Shown here in pieces: positions 22,681 to 33,950 of a stretch of DNA of 64,000 nt (position 1 is its first letter; each line of letters opens with the position of its first letter). Location of the stretch: assembly GCA_021014325.1 (NCBI GenBank), contig CM037461.1, forward strand, positions 10,569,501 to 10,633,500, read 5' to 3'. A program made the position numbers and the translations under genes. The notes below the pieces were generated by a model. It had not been told where the DNA came from, ran no database searches, and saw nothing but the letters and a program-made list of their open reading frames with translations. This stretch comes from Plazaster borealis (Eukaryota > Echinodermata > Asteroidea > Forcipulatida > Labidiasteridae).

Positions 22681-22788
22681 TTAAAACCATGGATGTTATG
22701 CAAAGAATTATTGTGTGAAAATTGTTCTGCCTTGAACAAGAGCATCCCCTCAAGCATGTGTTACAGCAACAACGTATTTAATTTGTGG

Positions 22789-22859
22789 AATTGAAAAAAG
22801 CACTGTTTTTAAGGAAGCAAGTACAATTACTTGCTTCCTTAAAAACACTTTTTTCAATT
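22789..22859. repeat. long near-perfect hairpin
   Basis: A 35-nt left arm (22789-22823) pairs with 22828-22859 around a 4-nt CAAT loop. The core TTTTTAAGGAAGCAAGTA is perfectly mirrored, with only a 3-nt bulge (GCACTG against GTG). It may be a small palindromic MITE or a transcribed hairpin; the 4-nt loop is short for a microRNA precursor. Confidence 0.75.
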
Positions 22860-22861
22860 GA

Positions 22862-24030
22862 AATGACCGTAGATTGACTGACTGTTTTATTCCAAATTCA
22901 AGAACATACCCCATAACCCCAGGGTGGGTAAAAACAATGATTAACATCAAAACATTAAGTAATAAGTCGAAGTGTTTCCATTGGTAGTAACGTGAAAACA
23001 TTAATAAATAAAACTCAAGTTATAACTTAGTATACTTTAGACATCAATAACTTATCATTTTAACTGATGTGGCCATTGTATACATGGCATCGTCGTCGTC
23101 GTGTGCACAAAACTAGATGAGTCCATGGCTAGGCGCAACTTTGTTAACGCTAGGGGAGGCCTAGTTTAGATACCCAGTTTGCTCACCAAAATTCCACAAA
23201 AAAGTAAGAATGGATACCCAACATCCTCACATCATGTTTCTCATTCATTCATTCATAACATAACAAACGGTGAATTATATTCATGCATCGCAGACAAAAG
23301 CTGAATTGCAAATGATTTACAGTAAAAAAATACACCAAACTTTGTCTAAAAACGACTACAGAGAAAAACAATAACATGATTTCAGCAAGATTCTAAACAG
23401 TGACCGAGAAAATGGCACGTATGCTTTTTCCGTATACAACTTTTACGGTAATTGTGCGACTATAAATGTGCGAACGTCGACTATTATGCGCGACTGCAGT
23501 GCAACTGCTGCGCGAAAGACAAACCATGCCTAGGAGAATATATATAAATAATACTAAAAGACACAAATAAAAATTAATAGTCTTTTAATCATTGAGAATA
23601 CTTTAGTGGAGAATCATTAAATGTTATTTTATTTATTTTTCCCTTTAGTTTTTTTTTATTCGCTTAATTAATTGACATGTTCAAATACACCACATTTGTG
23701 TTCACAATAAATATCACTTACACATCAAAACAGATAGCAAAGAACAGTAACTAAATAACTTCATACAACCTAAAGTGATGTACAAATTAGATCCGGCAAG
23801 GAACAAACAAAAGTAATTTCAATTAAGAAACATGTGTTGTTATTTATTTCTATATTTGTAATTTTTTTAAATATAATATTTAAATTGATTTATTAAGTTT
23901 ATATTATTATTAGTATTTTTGTTTATTATTACAGAAACCTTCAACAATGTTTGATAAGGAAACAGGCAAAAGTGCGTATAGCAGGGCATTATTAGGATTT
24001 GAACATGTGGTCGTGAATCAGCTTGTGAAT
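22862..24030. other. non-coding AT-rich stretch
   Basis: No ORF with recognisable motifs. Includes a short (GTC)n run near 23090-23101. It may be intergenic. Confidence 0.5.
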
Positions 24031-24049
24031 CGTGAATCAAATTGTCAAT

Positions 24050-24412
24050 AATTTGAAAAGGGAACATGATATTGATCTGTTTCAAATGTCAGCGAGTGGT
24101 CCATGTTGCCTCGTTGAGAGGGTTTGCTCGCCATCTACATATGGCCCACACTGTTTTTGGGAATGGCCAATCACTTGTCTGTGGGCAATGTGGCTGCATG
24201 CGACCATTCACCTTCATGAACTCACTTTAAGGCGTATACGTGTTATGCATCTTAATCAACAAGTAGGTTATGGTCATCCAGTTGGTGAATTGGTTAACAT
24301 GAAGGCAGATATGGTGAAAACAATGAAGATCAAGACAACTACAATGAAGATGTAGAAGATGCTAACCACTTTAGTCCAGGAGCCAAACCCCAAAATTTAG
24401 GTGAAGCGTGAC
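24050..24412 (+). pseudogene. C2H2-like zinc-finger exon remnant
   Basis: One frame reads CFKCQRVVH...ARHLHMAH (C-x2-C...H-x4-H-like), then CGQCGCMRPF, and stops at SL-TAA. The following frame continues RRIRVMH, completing a second finger, then an acidic tail (NEDQDNYNEDVEDANH in a third frame). Two frame changes within about 100 bases show decay. Its tail runs into the left end of the TIR element that starts at about 24372-24400. The double-finger arrangement resembles N-terminal exons of transposon-encoded zinc-finger proteins; I cannot name the family. Confidence 0.4.
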
Positions 24413-24503
24413 ATTGAGTACAACTACAATTTTTAAGCAGAAATAAGTTCTCCAAGGTGTCTGGATACTAATTCTGATGCATGCCCAGCTGGCAGGGTTG
24501 AGC
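24400..24503. repeat. left TIR of the CXC element
   Basis: Inverted counterpart of 30594-30700, with a perfect 29-bp inner block at 24475-24503. Confidence 0.85.
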
Positions 24504-25308
24504 TTTTTTTTTTACAACCTTACAAAATGTATTACATTTGTAACACAAAGTATAACAATAATTATACAATCACTTTGGGAGTAGTGGTAACCTTTCTGTA
24601 CTGAACTTTTGCAGTTTTTGCAATTCATAAACAAATTACCCCTCATTTGATATCTAGGCTAGTCTCTTTTTAATGATACTAAACATGATGACCTTTGACC
24701 TTCTTGCAAGGTGCTAAAGAGGTCAAATAGGTGCAAATAAGTGCAACTGTCATGCTGGCAAGTGGCCATTTATGGCGAACAAGTTCGTGTAACACAGACA
24801 CTTTACTGTTGCAAGAAAAATTTCAGGTAAGTTTACCAATTTTGTTTGTTTCAACATTAAAAGGTATTCTGACAGCTACAGTGAGGGGGTAATATGCCTT
24901 CATAATGTGTCTACAATTTGGCTCAATGGTTTGTAATCTTGAATGTGAAGTCCGTTTATTATGTATGATGAGGGTAGGGTAACAACATTTGTACCTAACA
25001 TGTTAACTGCTAAGAGTAAAGATACAAATGACCCCTTTTGTAAAATCCTAGGACATCCTTTGTACACAATGTAAATAACAACTAGGTATGATGACCTTCA
25101 AACTGGACATAGGGTCAGCCAGAGGTCAGGAAAGGTCAACAAGTGCAAATATCGAGTTACAAGTATGATTCCTATCCAATTATTGTCTAATGTCTGTCAA
25201 ATTTATCTCTTTTTGAAAGAAAAGCTTTTTTGACCTGCATGACTTCATTTCATGATTATGGACAAATAATTATATTGCAGATTCGTCTAGGTCTGGGTGA
25301 CTAACAGC

Positions 25309-26712
25309 ATGGATGTAGGAATGGACTCTGAGTGCTGATATTTCAGCTGTAATAGAACTGGTCGTCTTATAACTGGAGGCTCCGAAAGAATTAAAAAAAT
25401 CATTGAATCAAGCAAGCAACGCAAAGACACTTTACATATAGCCTTACAAGATTCCCTTGACAAAGACCCTGATCTGACTATTAAGTTCCATCACACCTGT
25501 GTATCAAACTACACGTCGAAAACACATATACAGAGGAAGCTCAAGCAGAGCATTTCCAAGAGCTATAAAGACAATGAACCTCCTCCGAAAAGGAGGTCTT
25601 ATCAGTCAATGTTTGAATTTAAAACATGTTGCCTTATTTGTGCTGAGATATGTGTACCAAAAAACCCCAAAAACCCAAAGAGGTGGAGAAGAGTAGTTCA
25701 GTGCAGAACCATTGAACTAAAACAGAAACTACTGAAGACTTGCCAAGAACGAGGAGATGAACAAGCAAGACAGGTTCACCTTCGCATCCTGGGTGCTGTT
25801 TCTGATCTACACGCTGCTGGCGCGCAGTACCACCATGATTGTTATACTTCGTTTGTAGCTAAGAGAAATGTAAGCTATGCTGTCAAAGCTGCTGATGAGG
25901 AACCCATAAACCTATCTAGTGATGCATTCCGACGGGTTGTGTTTGACATAAAGAATGATCCAAGTAAACTGTGGAACTCTGTTGAAATCTATGAGATCTA
26001 TTCAGCTTCTGTTGCTACTTCTTCAATAAGTAATAAACCCACGGTCTGCCAAGACGCAATCCGGAGACAACGAGCACGACTTATACAGATGCTAGAGTCT
26101 CATTTCCGGGATGACCTCATTGTTATGAGGATAAGTGGGTGTGCAAGTTTGCTCTGTCTGCGACAGCATATTCCTGGCAACCTGAAACTTGTGGAAGCAA
26201 ATGATGACCAGCTTGCTGAAGTTATAAAGACCATTTCAAGAGAGGCAAAGGAGAAGCGAAAACCTAAAGCCTATGACTTGAGTAGTTTTAATTTTGGAAC
26301 TGCTGTCGCAGACACAAGCAGCACACTGCTGAGTCTTGTAAGTGGACTAGTGTCATCTGGCGCAGTCACTAGAGAGTCACTCAGCCTGGCCCAGTCAATA
26401 CAGGCACTTATGATCAAATCATTCAATCAGACAACTTTGGGCCTTGCTGTTAAGCTTCACCATCAGTTTGGGTCAAGAGAACTGATTGACGTTCTGCACA
26501 GTAGTGGTTACATCTGCTCCTATGATGAAGTACGCCGTTTCCGAAAATCTGTCGCCAAGGTTACAGCCCAGGACAAAGATCTCTATAAGACCTGCTCCAA
26601 ACTGATCATCTGCTTAGTGCCTGGTTTGACAACTTCGACCTCAATGTCTATACTCCAAACGGAGTAAGGGAATCTCACTGCATGGCTGTAGAATTCACAC
26701 ATAACTCACAAG
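25309..26712 (+). pseudogene. exon 1 of CXC-protein gene: zinc-ribbon-like N terminus
   Basis: The frame from ATG 25309 is interrupted once by TGA at 25336-25338, unless the TTTCAG ending at 25346 is a splice acceptor. It then runs open for over 400 codons. Two C/H clusters repeat: FHHTCVSNYTS, and later CCLICAEIC ... QYHHDCYTSF, suggesting paired zinc ribbons. A frameshift near 26602-26610 moves the end to another frame reading WFDNFDLNVYTPNG, which runs to a donor, CAAG|GTAGAA, at 26712/26713. Joining to the acceptor at 27077 preserves phase (split Gly codon). It resembles large uncharacterised invertebrate families; exact function unknown. Confidence 0.6.
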
Positions 26713-27077
26713 GTAGAATGCTTGCAATATTTACATTCTGTGTACGTTATTTTGGTAGATACATGTTACTTCCATAACACATACATATTTCACCTCTGTA
26801 GATATGCTGCCAGATAACAAGTCTTTATTAGAAAGTATAGTATTGTGAAGCATTGATGTTACAGCTAAAGTAGTTTTTGAACAGCTATATAATAATCAAA
26901 TGTGGTGATGTTCAAACATAGTTCATTATACAGTAGCTACATGTACATTTTCGAGTCCAACGTGGTGATAGTACTCGTTCTATCACCTAGTTTGTTGCCT
27001 TTGATAATCCTAGTGTGCTTAAAGTCTGATTTTAAATCGCTTGTAAAATGTTAAAATTACATTATGATCACTCACAG

Positions 27078-28939
27078 GTCCCCGTGGCAGTGTTACTCCT
27101 GTTAATATTCCCCGCATGAGCAAGCAGGAAATGTCTCAGCTGAAAATCAAAGACCTAGCCCCAGTACAGCTGCAACACTTCCAGGAGAAGGAGAAACCAC
27201 TCCCACCATTAGTAGAGGTACACCAGGGTCTACCCTTTAACCTTGTGAAGCAGTTGCATGACAGTATCATTACTGCACAGGAATCAGATGTGAGATGGTT
27301 GGTGGAGGTCATAGAAAGCAGCAAGGATGAGAATCCACAGGCAGAGTGGTCTGGCTTCATGTTCAATGTTGCTAAAGGCAGTGATGATGAGCCTGGACCA
27401 GCAACAGGGTTTCTGTTAGGGCCATTAATAGGTGGGACACCTTCGCATCCTGACACTGTTCTGACGACACTCCTCTACATAGAAAGCTTCATGAAACAGC
27501 ACAATGTTGATCACATTCATGTTAGTGCAGATATGCAGCTGTATAAAGTTGCAATGCGAATCAAATGGTCATATCCTGAGAGGTGGCAGCATCTTATAGT
27601 ACGTCCCGGTGGCATGCATGTCATTATGTCCTTTATTGGTTGCATTGGTACCCTTATGTGCAGCAGTGGTCTGGAGGAGATCTTGGGTGCAGCATTCAAA
27701 GGGGTTGCAAACATGTTGAATGGTAAAGCATGGCCTAAGGCACTCCGTGGATTGAGGATGGTAGCAGAAGCCCTGCTGGAACCTTTTGTTGTTTCTGGAA
27801 AGAGAACTATGCAGGAACTTGAAGACACTTTGGAGTGTGCCCGTACATCACGCACAGGACGCCTTTGGGTAGATTGCCTCATAACACCTGTGAGCATCTT
27901 ACTCTTGTACATTAGAGCAGAGAGGCAGGGAGATTGGTTGCTTCACCAGTACAGTCTACGAAGGATGCTGCCATATTTCTTTGCTGCCAGTCACTGGAAT
28001 TATGCTAGATATATTCTTTGGCACCTCGTGGATATGACAAATCTTCCAGACGATACAGCAGAGGCATTCCTCCACGGTGAACATGTGTGTCGACACAGGA
28101 AAGGGGTCTGGAATGGACTTTTCTTGGATCAGTTTGGAGAGCAAACATACATCCGCTATGGAAAAGCTAAAGGTGGGCTGGTTGGAAAGACCCTTTCAGA
28201 GGAGCAGGTAGCTAGTTGGACCCTGTCATATCACCTGTGCAATACACTTTCCATTGCCTTTGACAAAATACATGGGGAAATACGCGAGGAGGACGCTGAT
28301 GGCACAGGACACAAGGAAGAAGGGAAGAGGAGAAGGCAGCTGGATGCTTCTGATCGAAATGTAATTATATCAGAGGTCAGAAAGTACACGAACCCACTTC
28401 ACATGCAGGCAGATGATGCACTTCTCAACATTGTCAGTGGTCGTGTTGCACCAGACAAATTGAATGTAGATAATTCTCTTCGAATAGGCCAAACAATGGC
28501 AGCCGAATTCTCCAAGAACCTTCCTGGGGGCTTTCACAAACCTCTGAAAAAGGGAGTTGTTACGATGCAGATGGCCAAGAAAGGTCTGAAAGTTGGCTTT
28601 GGACATGCATATGACATGGAAAAGCTGTACGCCCGCCTGCTGGTTATTTCCCAAAAACGTGACATTCATTTGCAAGACCTCTTCAGATATGAACTTGCTC
28701 CAGTGCCTTCTTCATTGTTCGATGAGTATGGCAACATGCGAAAAGGAACAAAGAGCATCCTTATCTCCAAGTTGGCTGTCAATGCAGCTGCCCCTTTGGA
28801 CCCCGTAGACCTTGAGATAATTGACGGAAATGAAGCACTCTTATCATATTCTGTGGCCAAAGATTTGTACCACTCAACAGTTTGCAAACAATTTCTGCCA
28901 CAAGTACTCAAAAGGGCATCTGACGTACATCATCTTTGA
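27078..28939 (+). CDS. exon 2 of CXC-protein gene, central region
   Basis: It follows the acceptor CTCACAG|GTCCCC and is in phase with exon 1; the ATG at 27116 is internal to the exon frame. The product has a region with VSADMQLYKVAMRIKWSYP, LIVRPGGMHVIMSFIG and GLEEIL, then MLPYFFAASHWNYARYI and GEHVCRHRKGVWNGLFLDQ. Conserved Asp, His and Trp in these blocks hint at a nuclease or transposase fold, but I cannot map a DDE triad. The ORF ends in IIDGNEALLSY; the frame shifts between about 28840 and 28900 and the protein continues in the 28821-29999 frame. Either one indel or an assembly error separates them. Confidence 0.65.
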
Positions 28940-29999
28940 CAAGTATCTACCAGGCTCCATAAAATCACATGAACGAACTCGTCGGGCTGGAGGCAAAGCT
29001 CCACAACACCACAATCTCACAAGCACTTCTCCGCTTCCAAACCGAGAGATCATTATGAAGAGTGACCAAAATAAGACGCAGCTGATCAATGTCCTCTGCA
29101 ACACTGCCCATGGACATCCCTTACTTCATCTAATCGGTGAGGAACAGTCACAGTTCAACCATGAGGAAGCAGATGTGAATCTTGTCCGTTACATACATCT
29201 CCTTCACCAAGACAAAAGTCACATTCAGGTTACTGCAGATGATACAGACATTTTTGTACTATTGGTGTACCATGTGTGGAAGTACAACATCACCACCCAA
29301 GTCTCAATGAAGAAGCATGATGGAAATGTAATCAGCATCAATGAAACTGTTGACAAACTTGGAGACAAATGCAAAAATGTTCTTCCACTTCATGCCCTCA
29401 CTGGATGTGACTCTGTGTCATATCCATATGGAAAAGGGAAAGTTTCTGCACTCAATCTGCTTTTAAAATCTGACCTTGAACTGGACGAGATGTGCGACAG
29501 CACTGTTCCTCGGGCAGTGGCAGAACGGGTAGGCATTGATTTCCTGATTTCCCTATATGGAGGCAACCCAGGATCTGACCTTAATAGTCTCAGGTACCAG
29601 ACCTTTTGCAGAAAACGACAACCACCTGCAATCAGAAGCCTGCCCCCAACAAATGAAGCAGCTGTTCTACATGTCAAACGTGCACACCTCCAGACTTTAA
29701 TCTGGTGCGCTGCTGCTACAGATGATCCTCCAAATGTAGATATCACTAAGTTTGGTTGGGACATCAAGGGCAATCAGGAACCATGCCCAACCTATGGACC
29801 AGCTGCAGTTGCTCCAGCTGCTGTCCTTCAGGCTGTTGCTTGTTCCTGTAAGTCGGACAACCCCTGTGCAACTAATAGATGCAGCTGTCATTCAGCAGGA
29901 CTGTCTTGCACCACATACTGCCAGTGTGAATCAGATGAAAGATGTGCAAATTCCTTCACTTCTGTACTTGAGGACTCAGATAGCTCTGACAGTGAATGA
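28860..29999 (+). CDS. C-terminal part of CXC-protein: DTD region and CXC cysteine cluster
   Basis: Continues the exon-2 product after a frameshift (FDKYLPGSIKSHERTRRAG). The next region has HEEADVNLVRYI, VTADDTDIFVLLVYH and LPLHALTGCDSVSYPYGKGK, an acidic E.AD...DTD pattern like PIN/FEN-type nucleases; this is inference. The C terminus, about residues 335-375 of the 392-residue ORF, is a cysteine cluster starting CSCKSDNPCATNRCSCH and continuing C...YCQCES..RC. It resembles the CXC (CRC/tesmin) DNA-binding domain of TSO1, tesmin and MSL2. An acidic tail, DSDSSDSE, precedes the stop. If the family is mobile, the CXC domain is a candidate end-binding module. Confidence 0.7.
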   Translation, partial: KICTTQQFANNFCHKYSKGHLTYIIFDKYLPGSIKSHERTRRAGGKAPQHHNLTSTSPLPNREIIMKSDQNKTQLINVLCNTAHGHPLLHLIGEEQSQFNHEEADVNLVRYIHLLHQDKSHIQVTADDTDIFVLLVYHVWKYNITTQVSMKKHDGNVISINETVDKLGDKCKNVLPLHALTGCDSVSYPYGKGKVSALNLLLKSDLELDEMCDSTVPRAVAERVGIDFLISLYGGNPGSDLNSLRYQTFCRKRQPPAIRSLPPTNEAAVLHVKRAHLQTLIWCAAATDDPPNVDITKFGWDIKGNQEPCPTYGPAAVAPAAVLQAVACSCKSDNPCATNRCSCHSAGLSCTTYCQCESDERCANSFTSVLEDSDSSDSE

Positions 30000-30593
30000 A
30001 GGGTAATTTTGGCTACAGTTGACAGATTTGGTTGAGACTAAACTGTTGCATTGAGATAATTTGTCTAATTAGTGTTCACCATACCACAGAACTGTGTTTT
30101 ACCTACACACCAAGGACTGCAGGTAATGTCTACATGTATTGGTATTTATCATATGACTAAGATGTTATACTGAGGAACAGGATGCACTGTAGTGTGTATT
30201 ATGAAGGTCAAGCGGAATGATTTTATCCCCTCATTGACATTTTTTACTTTGGGTAAAACATTCATATTGAACACTTTGTATATTGTACACATGTTATCAA
30301 AATACGGAAATGTTGCAAAATGTGCAAAAATGTGGCACCAGGTCAATGGTCAGATCAGCAAAACGTGACCTCTTGATAACATAGTTTCCCAAGGTGAGCT
30401 ATAGTAGTTTACTAATTATTGTTTACATCATGTCGGAAATCTCTACATACAATATCTGGTTAGTACACTGACCTGAAAGTACACCTTATCAAGAAAGGGT
30501 GACAAAAAGGTTCTGTGGTTTTCAAAAAATGACACTCGGATTGCGTTACCATACAAACTATAGGAAATATGAATTTTTACTTTAACAAAATAT
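30000..30593. other. 3' untranslated and subterminal part of the CXC element
   Basis: Between the stop of the CXC protein and the right TIR. AT-rich with no further ORF and no clear AATAAA close to the stop. Confidence 0.5.
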
Positions 30594-30700
30594 GCTCAAC
30601 CCTGCCAGCTGGGCATGCATCAATTTCTTAAAAGGGACACCCTGGTGGACTCATTTCAGCAAAAAAATGTTAGTTGTACTCCATGTCACGGTTCATGTAC
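30594..30700. repeat. right TIR of the CXC element
   Basis: Inverted counterpart of 24400-24503. The same stretch overlaps the start of an ORF fused to the gypsy 2 pol frame, so the ORF's first ~30 codons are TIR sequence and not pol. Confidence 0.85.
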
Positions 30701-30715
30701 TGTTCTCCTGGACTA

Positions 30716-31766
30716 CTTGTACGATTTATATGAGAGGAGCAAGGTGAACCTCAGTGAGGATTACCACGCTGAGGTAAAGTCTTGCTTAACAGACTACCAG
30801 GATGTATTTTCCTCTGGTGACCATGATATTGGGAAAACCAATGTGGTTGAGCATCACATTCATACCGGTGATGCAAGACCTGTTAAGGAGAGGCCTAGGC
30901 GCCACCCCTTGTGTAACCAGGAGGAAATCATGAGACAAGTCACAGAACTTAAGCAGCAAGGGGTCATTGAGCCTTCAGATAGCCCCTGGGCTGCTATTGT
31001 AGTTCTAGTGAAAAAGAAGGATGGGACACTGCGATTCTGTGTCGATTACCAAGGTTTGAATGCGGTAATAATCAAGGATGCCTAACCCGTCCCTCGAATA
31101 GACAAAACACTTGATGCATTGTCAGGTGCCAAATGGTTCTCGACGCTGGATTTAGCGTCTGGGTACTGGCAGGTAGCCCTTGATAAGGAGGCTAGCCAGA
31201 AATCAACCTTTGTCGTGCGTAACGGATTGTACCGTTGGAAATGCATGCCCTTTGGCCTCTGCAACGCACCGGCTACATTCGAGAGGTTAATGGAAAGGGT
31301 GATGGGCGGACTTCAGTGGGACATCCTGCTGATATACCTCGATGATGTGATTGTGTTTAGGAAAACAGTGCGTGAGGAGCTTGAGCGACTGCAAGTTGTT
31401 CTCTCCCGACTGCGCCAAGCCGGCCTAAAGCTGAAGCCTAGTAAGTGCTTCCTTTTCCAGAGGTCGGTGGGTTATTTGGGCAATATTGTGTCCCCCGAAG
31501 GTGTGGCTACGGATCCTGAAAAGGTTCGAGCAGTGGCAAATTGGCCCTTACCGAAATGTGTCAAGGAAATTCGAAGCTTCCTAGGCCTCGCTTCCTATTA
31601 TCGTAAGTTTGTCAGAGAGTTTGCTGAGGTAGCGTCATCGCTACATGCTTTGACTGAAAAGTCACGGGAGTTCATTTGGACTGAGGCCTGTCAGCGGGCG
31701 TTCGATGAACTTAAAGCACAGATTGCAAACCACCCCAGTATTGGTATATCCCCTCCTGGACAGTGA
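30716..31766 (+). pseudogene. pol: gypsy element 2 reverse transcriptase
   Basis: The frame runs from [15 protein letters not shown] through [12 protein letters not shown] and [12 protein letters not shown] to DA, where a TAA (31082-31084) replaces the usual Tyr codon of the DAYP motif. It continues in the same frame with FSTLDLASGYWQ, FGLCNAPATFERLM, the catalytic YLDDVIVF and FLGLASYYRKF. The frame is then lost near 31720, and RNase H resumes in a different frame. The catalytic Asp residues are intact, but the nonsense codon alone would cut the polyprotein at the fingers domain. Confidence 0.88.
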
Positions 31767-33616
31767 CTATATTCTAGACACTGATGCTAGCGGAGATGGG
31801 ATAGGGGCTGTGTTGTCCCAGATGCACGATGGGGAAGAGAAAGTCCTAGCCTTTGCTCGCTGTAAACCGAGTCGGGCCGAGAGGAAATAGTGTGACCTGG
31901 CGGGAACTTTTGGTGGCGGTAGTATACCTCAAACAGTTCAGTTCAGGCAGTACTTGTACGGTCGCAAGGTGACTGTAAGGACTGACCACGCTGCTCTTAG
32001 GTGGTTACTTAACTTTAAGAACCCTGAGGGTCAGCTAGCGAGGTGGATTGAAGTTATTTCGGAGTATGACATGACCATTCAGCATAGGCCTGGGCGTAAG
32101 CATGGGAATGCCGATGCTTTGTCTAGGAAGGCCTGCAAACAATGTGGTAAAGGTGCAGACACCGAAGGGGTACCAAAACCATGTGAGGTTGTACTTAGTA
32201 CCGAGGTGTCTATGCGACCTGGAACGAATGAGGTTAATGAGAAAGTTGTAGAGGACTCTGAACTCCCGGAGGCATTGGTAAGGGGTGTCCTTGCTGAGCC
32301 ACATATGCCTAAGGGAGCCATCAGGGAAGCACAACTAAGTGACCTGAGTATCAATTGGATTGTAAAGGTAAAGGAGGAGTCAGGCAGTCGGCCTCTCTGG
32401 GAGACTGTGTCGGACACCTCAACGGTGCACAAAACTCTGTGGGACCAGATGGAGGTGCGAAACAATGTTTTATGTAGAAGGTGGGAGTCTGATGATGGAG
32501 GGTCGATCAGTTGGCGTCTTATACTGCCGGAGAAGCTAAGGGAGATTGTCCTCCAGGAGTTACATGGTGGTCGGGCTAGCGGTCACTTGGGCATTACAAA
32601 GACGCTGGCCAAGCTCAAACTGAGATATTATTGGCCGGGTATGGTCTCTGATGTGAGGTCGTTCATCAGACAGTGCATTCTGTGTGGGCGAAGGAAGTCT
32701 CCGGCAAAGAGGCGTGTTCACCCCTTGCAGCAATACAGGGTCGGCGAGCCGATGGAACGAGTGGCTCTGGACTTGCTGGGGCCACTGCCACGAAGTGACA
32801 GTGGCAACGCCTGGGTTATGGTAGTCGGTGACTACTGCTCCAAATGGATGGAGGCGTACCCTCTTCCCGATGCGAGGGCGACAACTGTGGCTGACAAATT
32901 TGTCTAAGAATTTGTGTGGCGGTTTGGGGTTCCCTTGGAACTACATTCCGACCAGGAACAAACTTCGAGTCGGCAGTTTTTGCTGAAATGTGCAGAGTTC
33001 TTGGCATCTCGAAAACTCGGACCACAGCTTATAATCCTAAGTCTGATGGGATGGTCAAACGTTTTAACAAAACGTTGGTGAACATGGTGGCCATGATGAT
33101 TGAGCCAAAACGACAGCAGAGTGACTGGGACGAGTGCCTACCATACGCATCTTTTGCGTATAGCTGCACTCCCCAGGAGTCAACCGGCGAGTCCCCAAAC
33201 ATGATGATGTTGGGGAGGGAAGTGAGGTTGCCAGTAGATTTGATGGTAGAGTGCCCTATCGTGGAGGACAAAGTGCATACTGATTTTGCAGAAGCTTTAC
33301 GACACAATCTGCAGGAGGCTCACACCCGAGCGAGGGAGTGCCTCAGGCAGAGTGCCAGACGGCAGAAGCGAAATTATGACCGTAAGGTTCATGGTAAAGG
33401 GTTGAAGGAAGGCCAGTTTGCCTGGCTGTTCAACAAATTGAGGAAAAAGGGTTGGTCCCCGAAGCTGCAGCTTCGTTGGGAAGGACCATATTTGGTGGTC
33501 AAGGGACTGTCAGATGTGACGTATAGAGTCCAGTTGAAACGTGGCAGTAAGGCTTTTGTGGTCCACGGAGATAGGCTCAAGATAGGCTCAAGCCATATGA
33601 GGGTAAAACCCTAAAG
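31705..33616 (+). pseudogene. pol: gypsy element 2 RNase H and integrase
   Basis: RNase H starts with ILDTDASGDGIGAV and is broken by TAG (31888-31890) plus a frameshift. An open frame at 31954-32907 covers VRTDHAALRW, the HHCC domain (HGGRASGHLG...CILCGRRK) and ALDLLGPLP with the first Asp. A TAA follows at 32905-32907, then a one-base loss in the second-Asp motif. The last frame (to 33614) has TTAYNPKSDGMVKRFNKTL, where the catalytic Glu is Lys. An 11-bp tandem duplication, GATAGGCTCAA, at about 33571-33592 shifts the C terminus. Together these make the integrase inactive. Confidence 0.88.
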
Positions 33617-33950
33617 CCTTGGGCGTATCAGCCAATGAGAGTTGTGGAAGTTTCCGTAGAAGATGAACATGAGGTTGTCCTTGAAAATGGGCACAATGAT
33701 AATGAGGATCTGAGTGAGGGGCCAGGAAAGGGCTAGAACCTACTGCAGGTTCTGAGACTGGTCCAACTAATGTAGTGAGTGAGCACGTTGGGGTAGACAA
33801 TACAGGGTTAGATGTAGGCCTACCTGACGGGGAGGAAACCTCTCGGAGGTACCCGAAAAGGGGACATCGGCTACCTGTGAGGTATAGGTAGTGAGGTTGA
33901 TGATGTTGGTAACTAACAAATTGGTTTGTTTGTTGTTTTCTTTGGCTGCA

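Larger units (their letters stand above)
24400..30700 (+). mobile_element. TIR-bounded DNA transposon candidate encoding a CXC-domain protein
   Basis: Inverted copies of about 100 bp lie at 24400-24503 and 30594-30700. The inner 29 bp (24475-24503 against 30594-30622, beginning TGATGCATGCCCAGCTGGC) are identical; the outer part (GTGACAT.GAGTACAACTA...) is about 80% alike by eye. A further 11-bp inverted match, TAGTCCAGGAG (24372-24382 and 30705-30715), may be the true terminus and would leave a 3-bp CTT direct repeat, but the alignment needs a 10-nt gap. The interior holds one two-exon gene on the plus strand. Its right end abuts gypsy element 2 inside the pol frame. Confidence 0.75.

Noticed and set aside
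24368..30720. A 4-bp ACTT target duplication for the CXC element
   Set aside because: It requires an unmatched extra T next to the left end; the 3-bp CTT alternative fits better but is also too short to trust.
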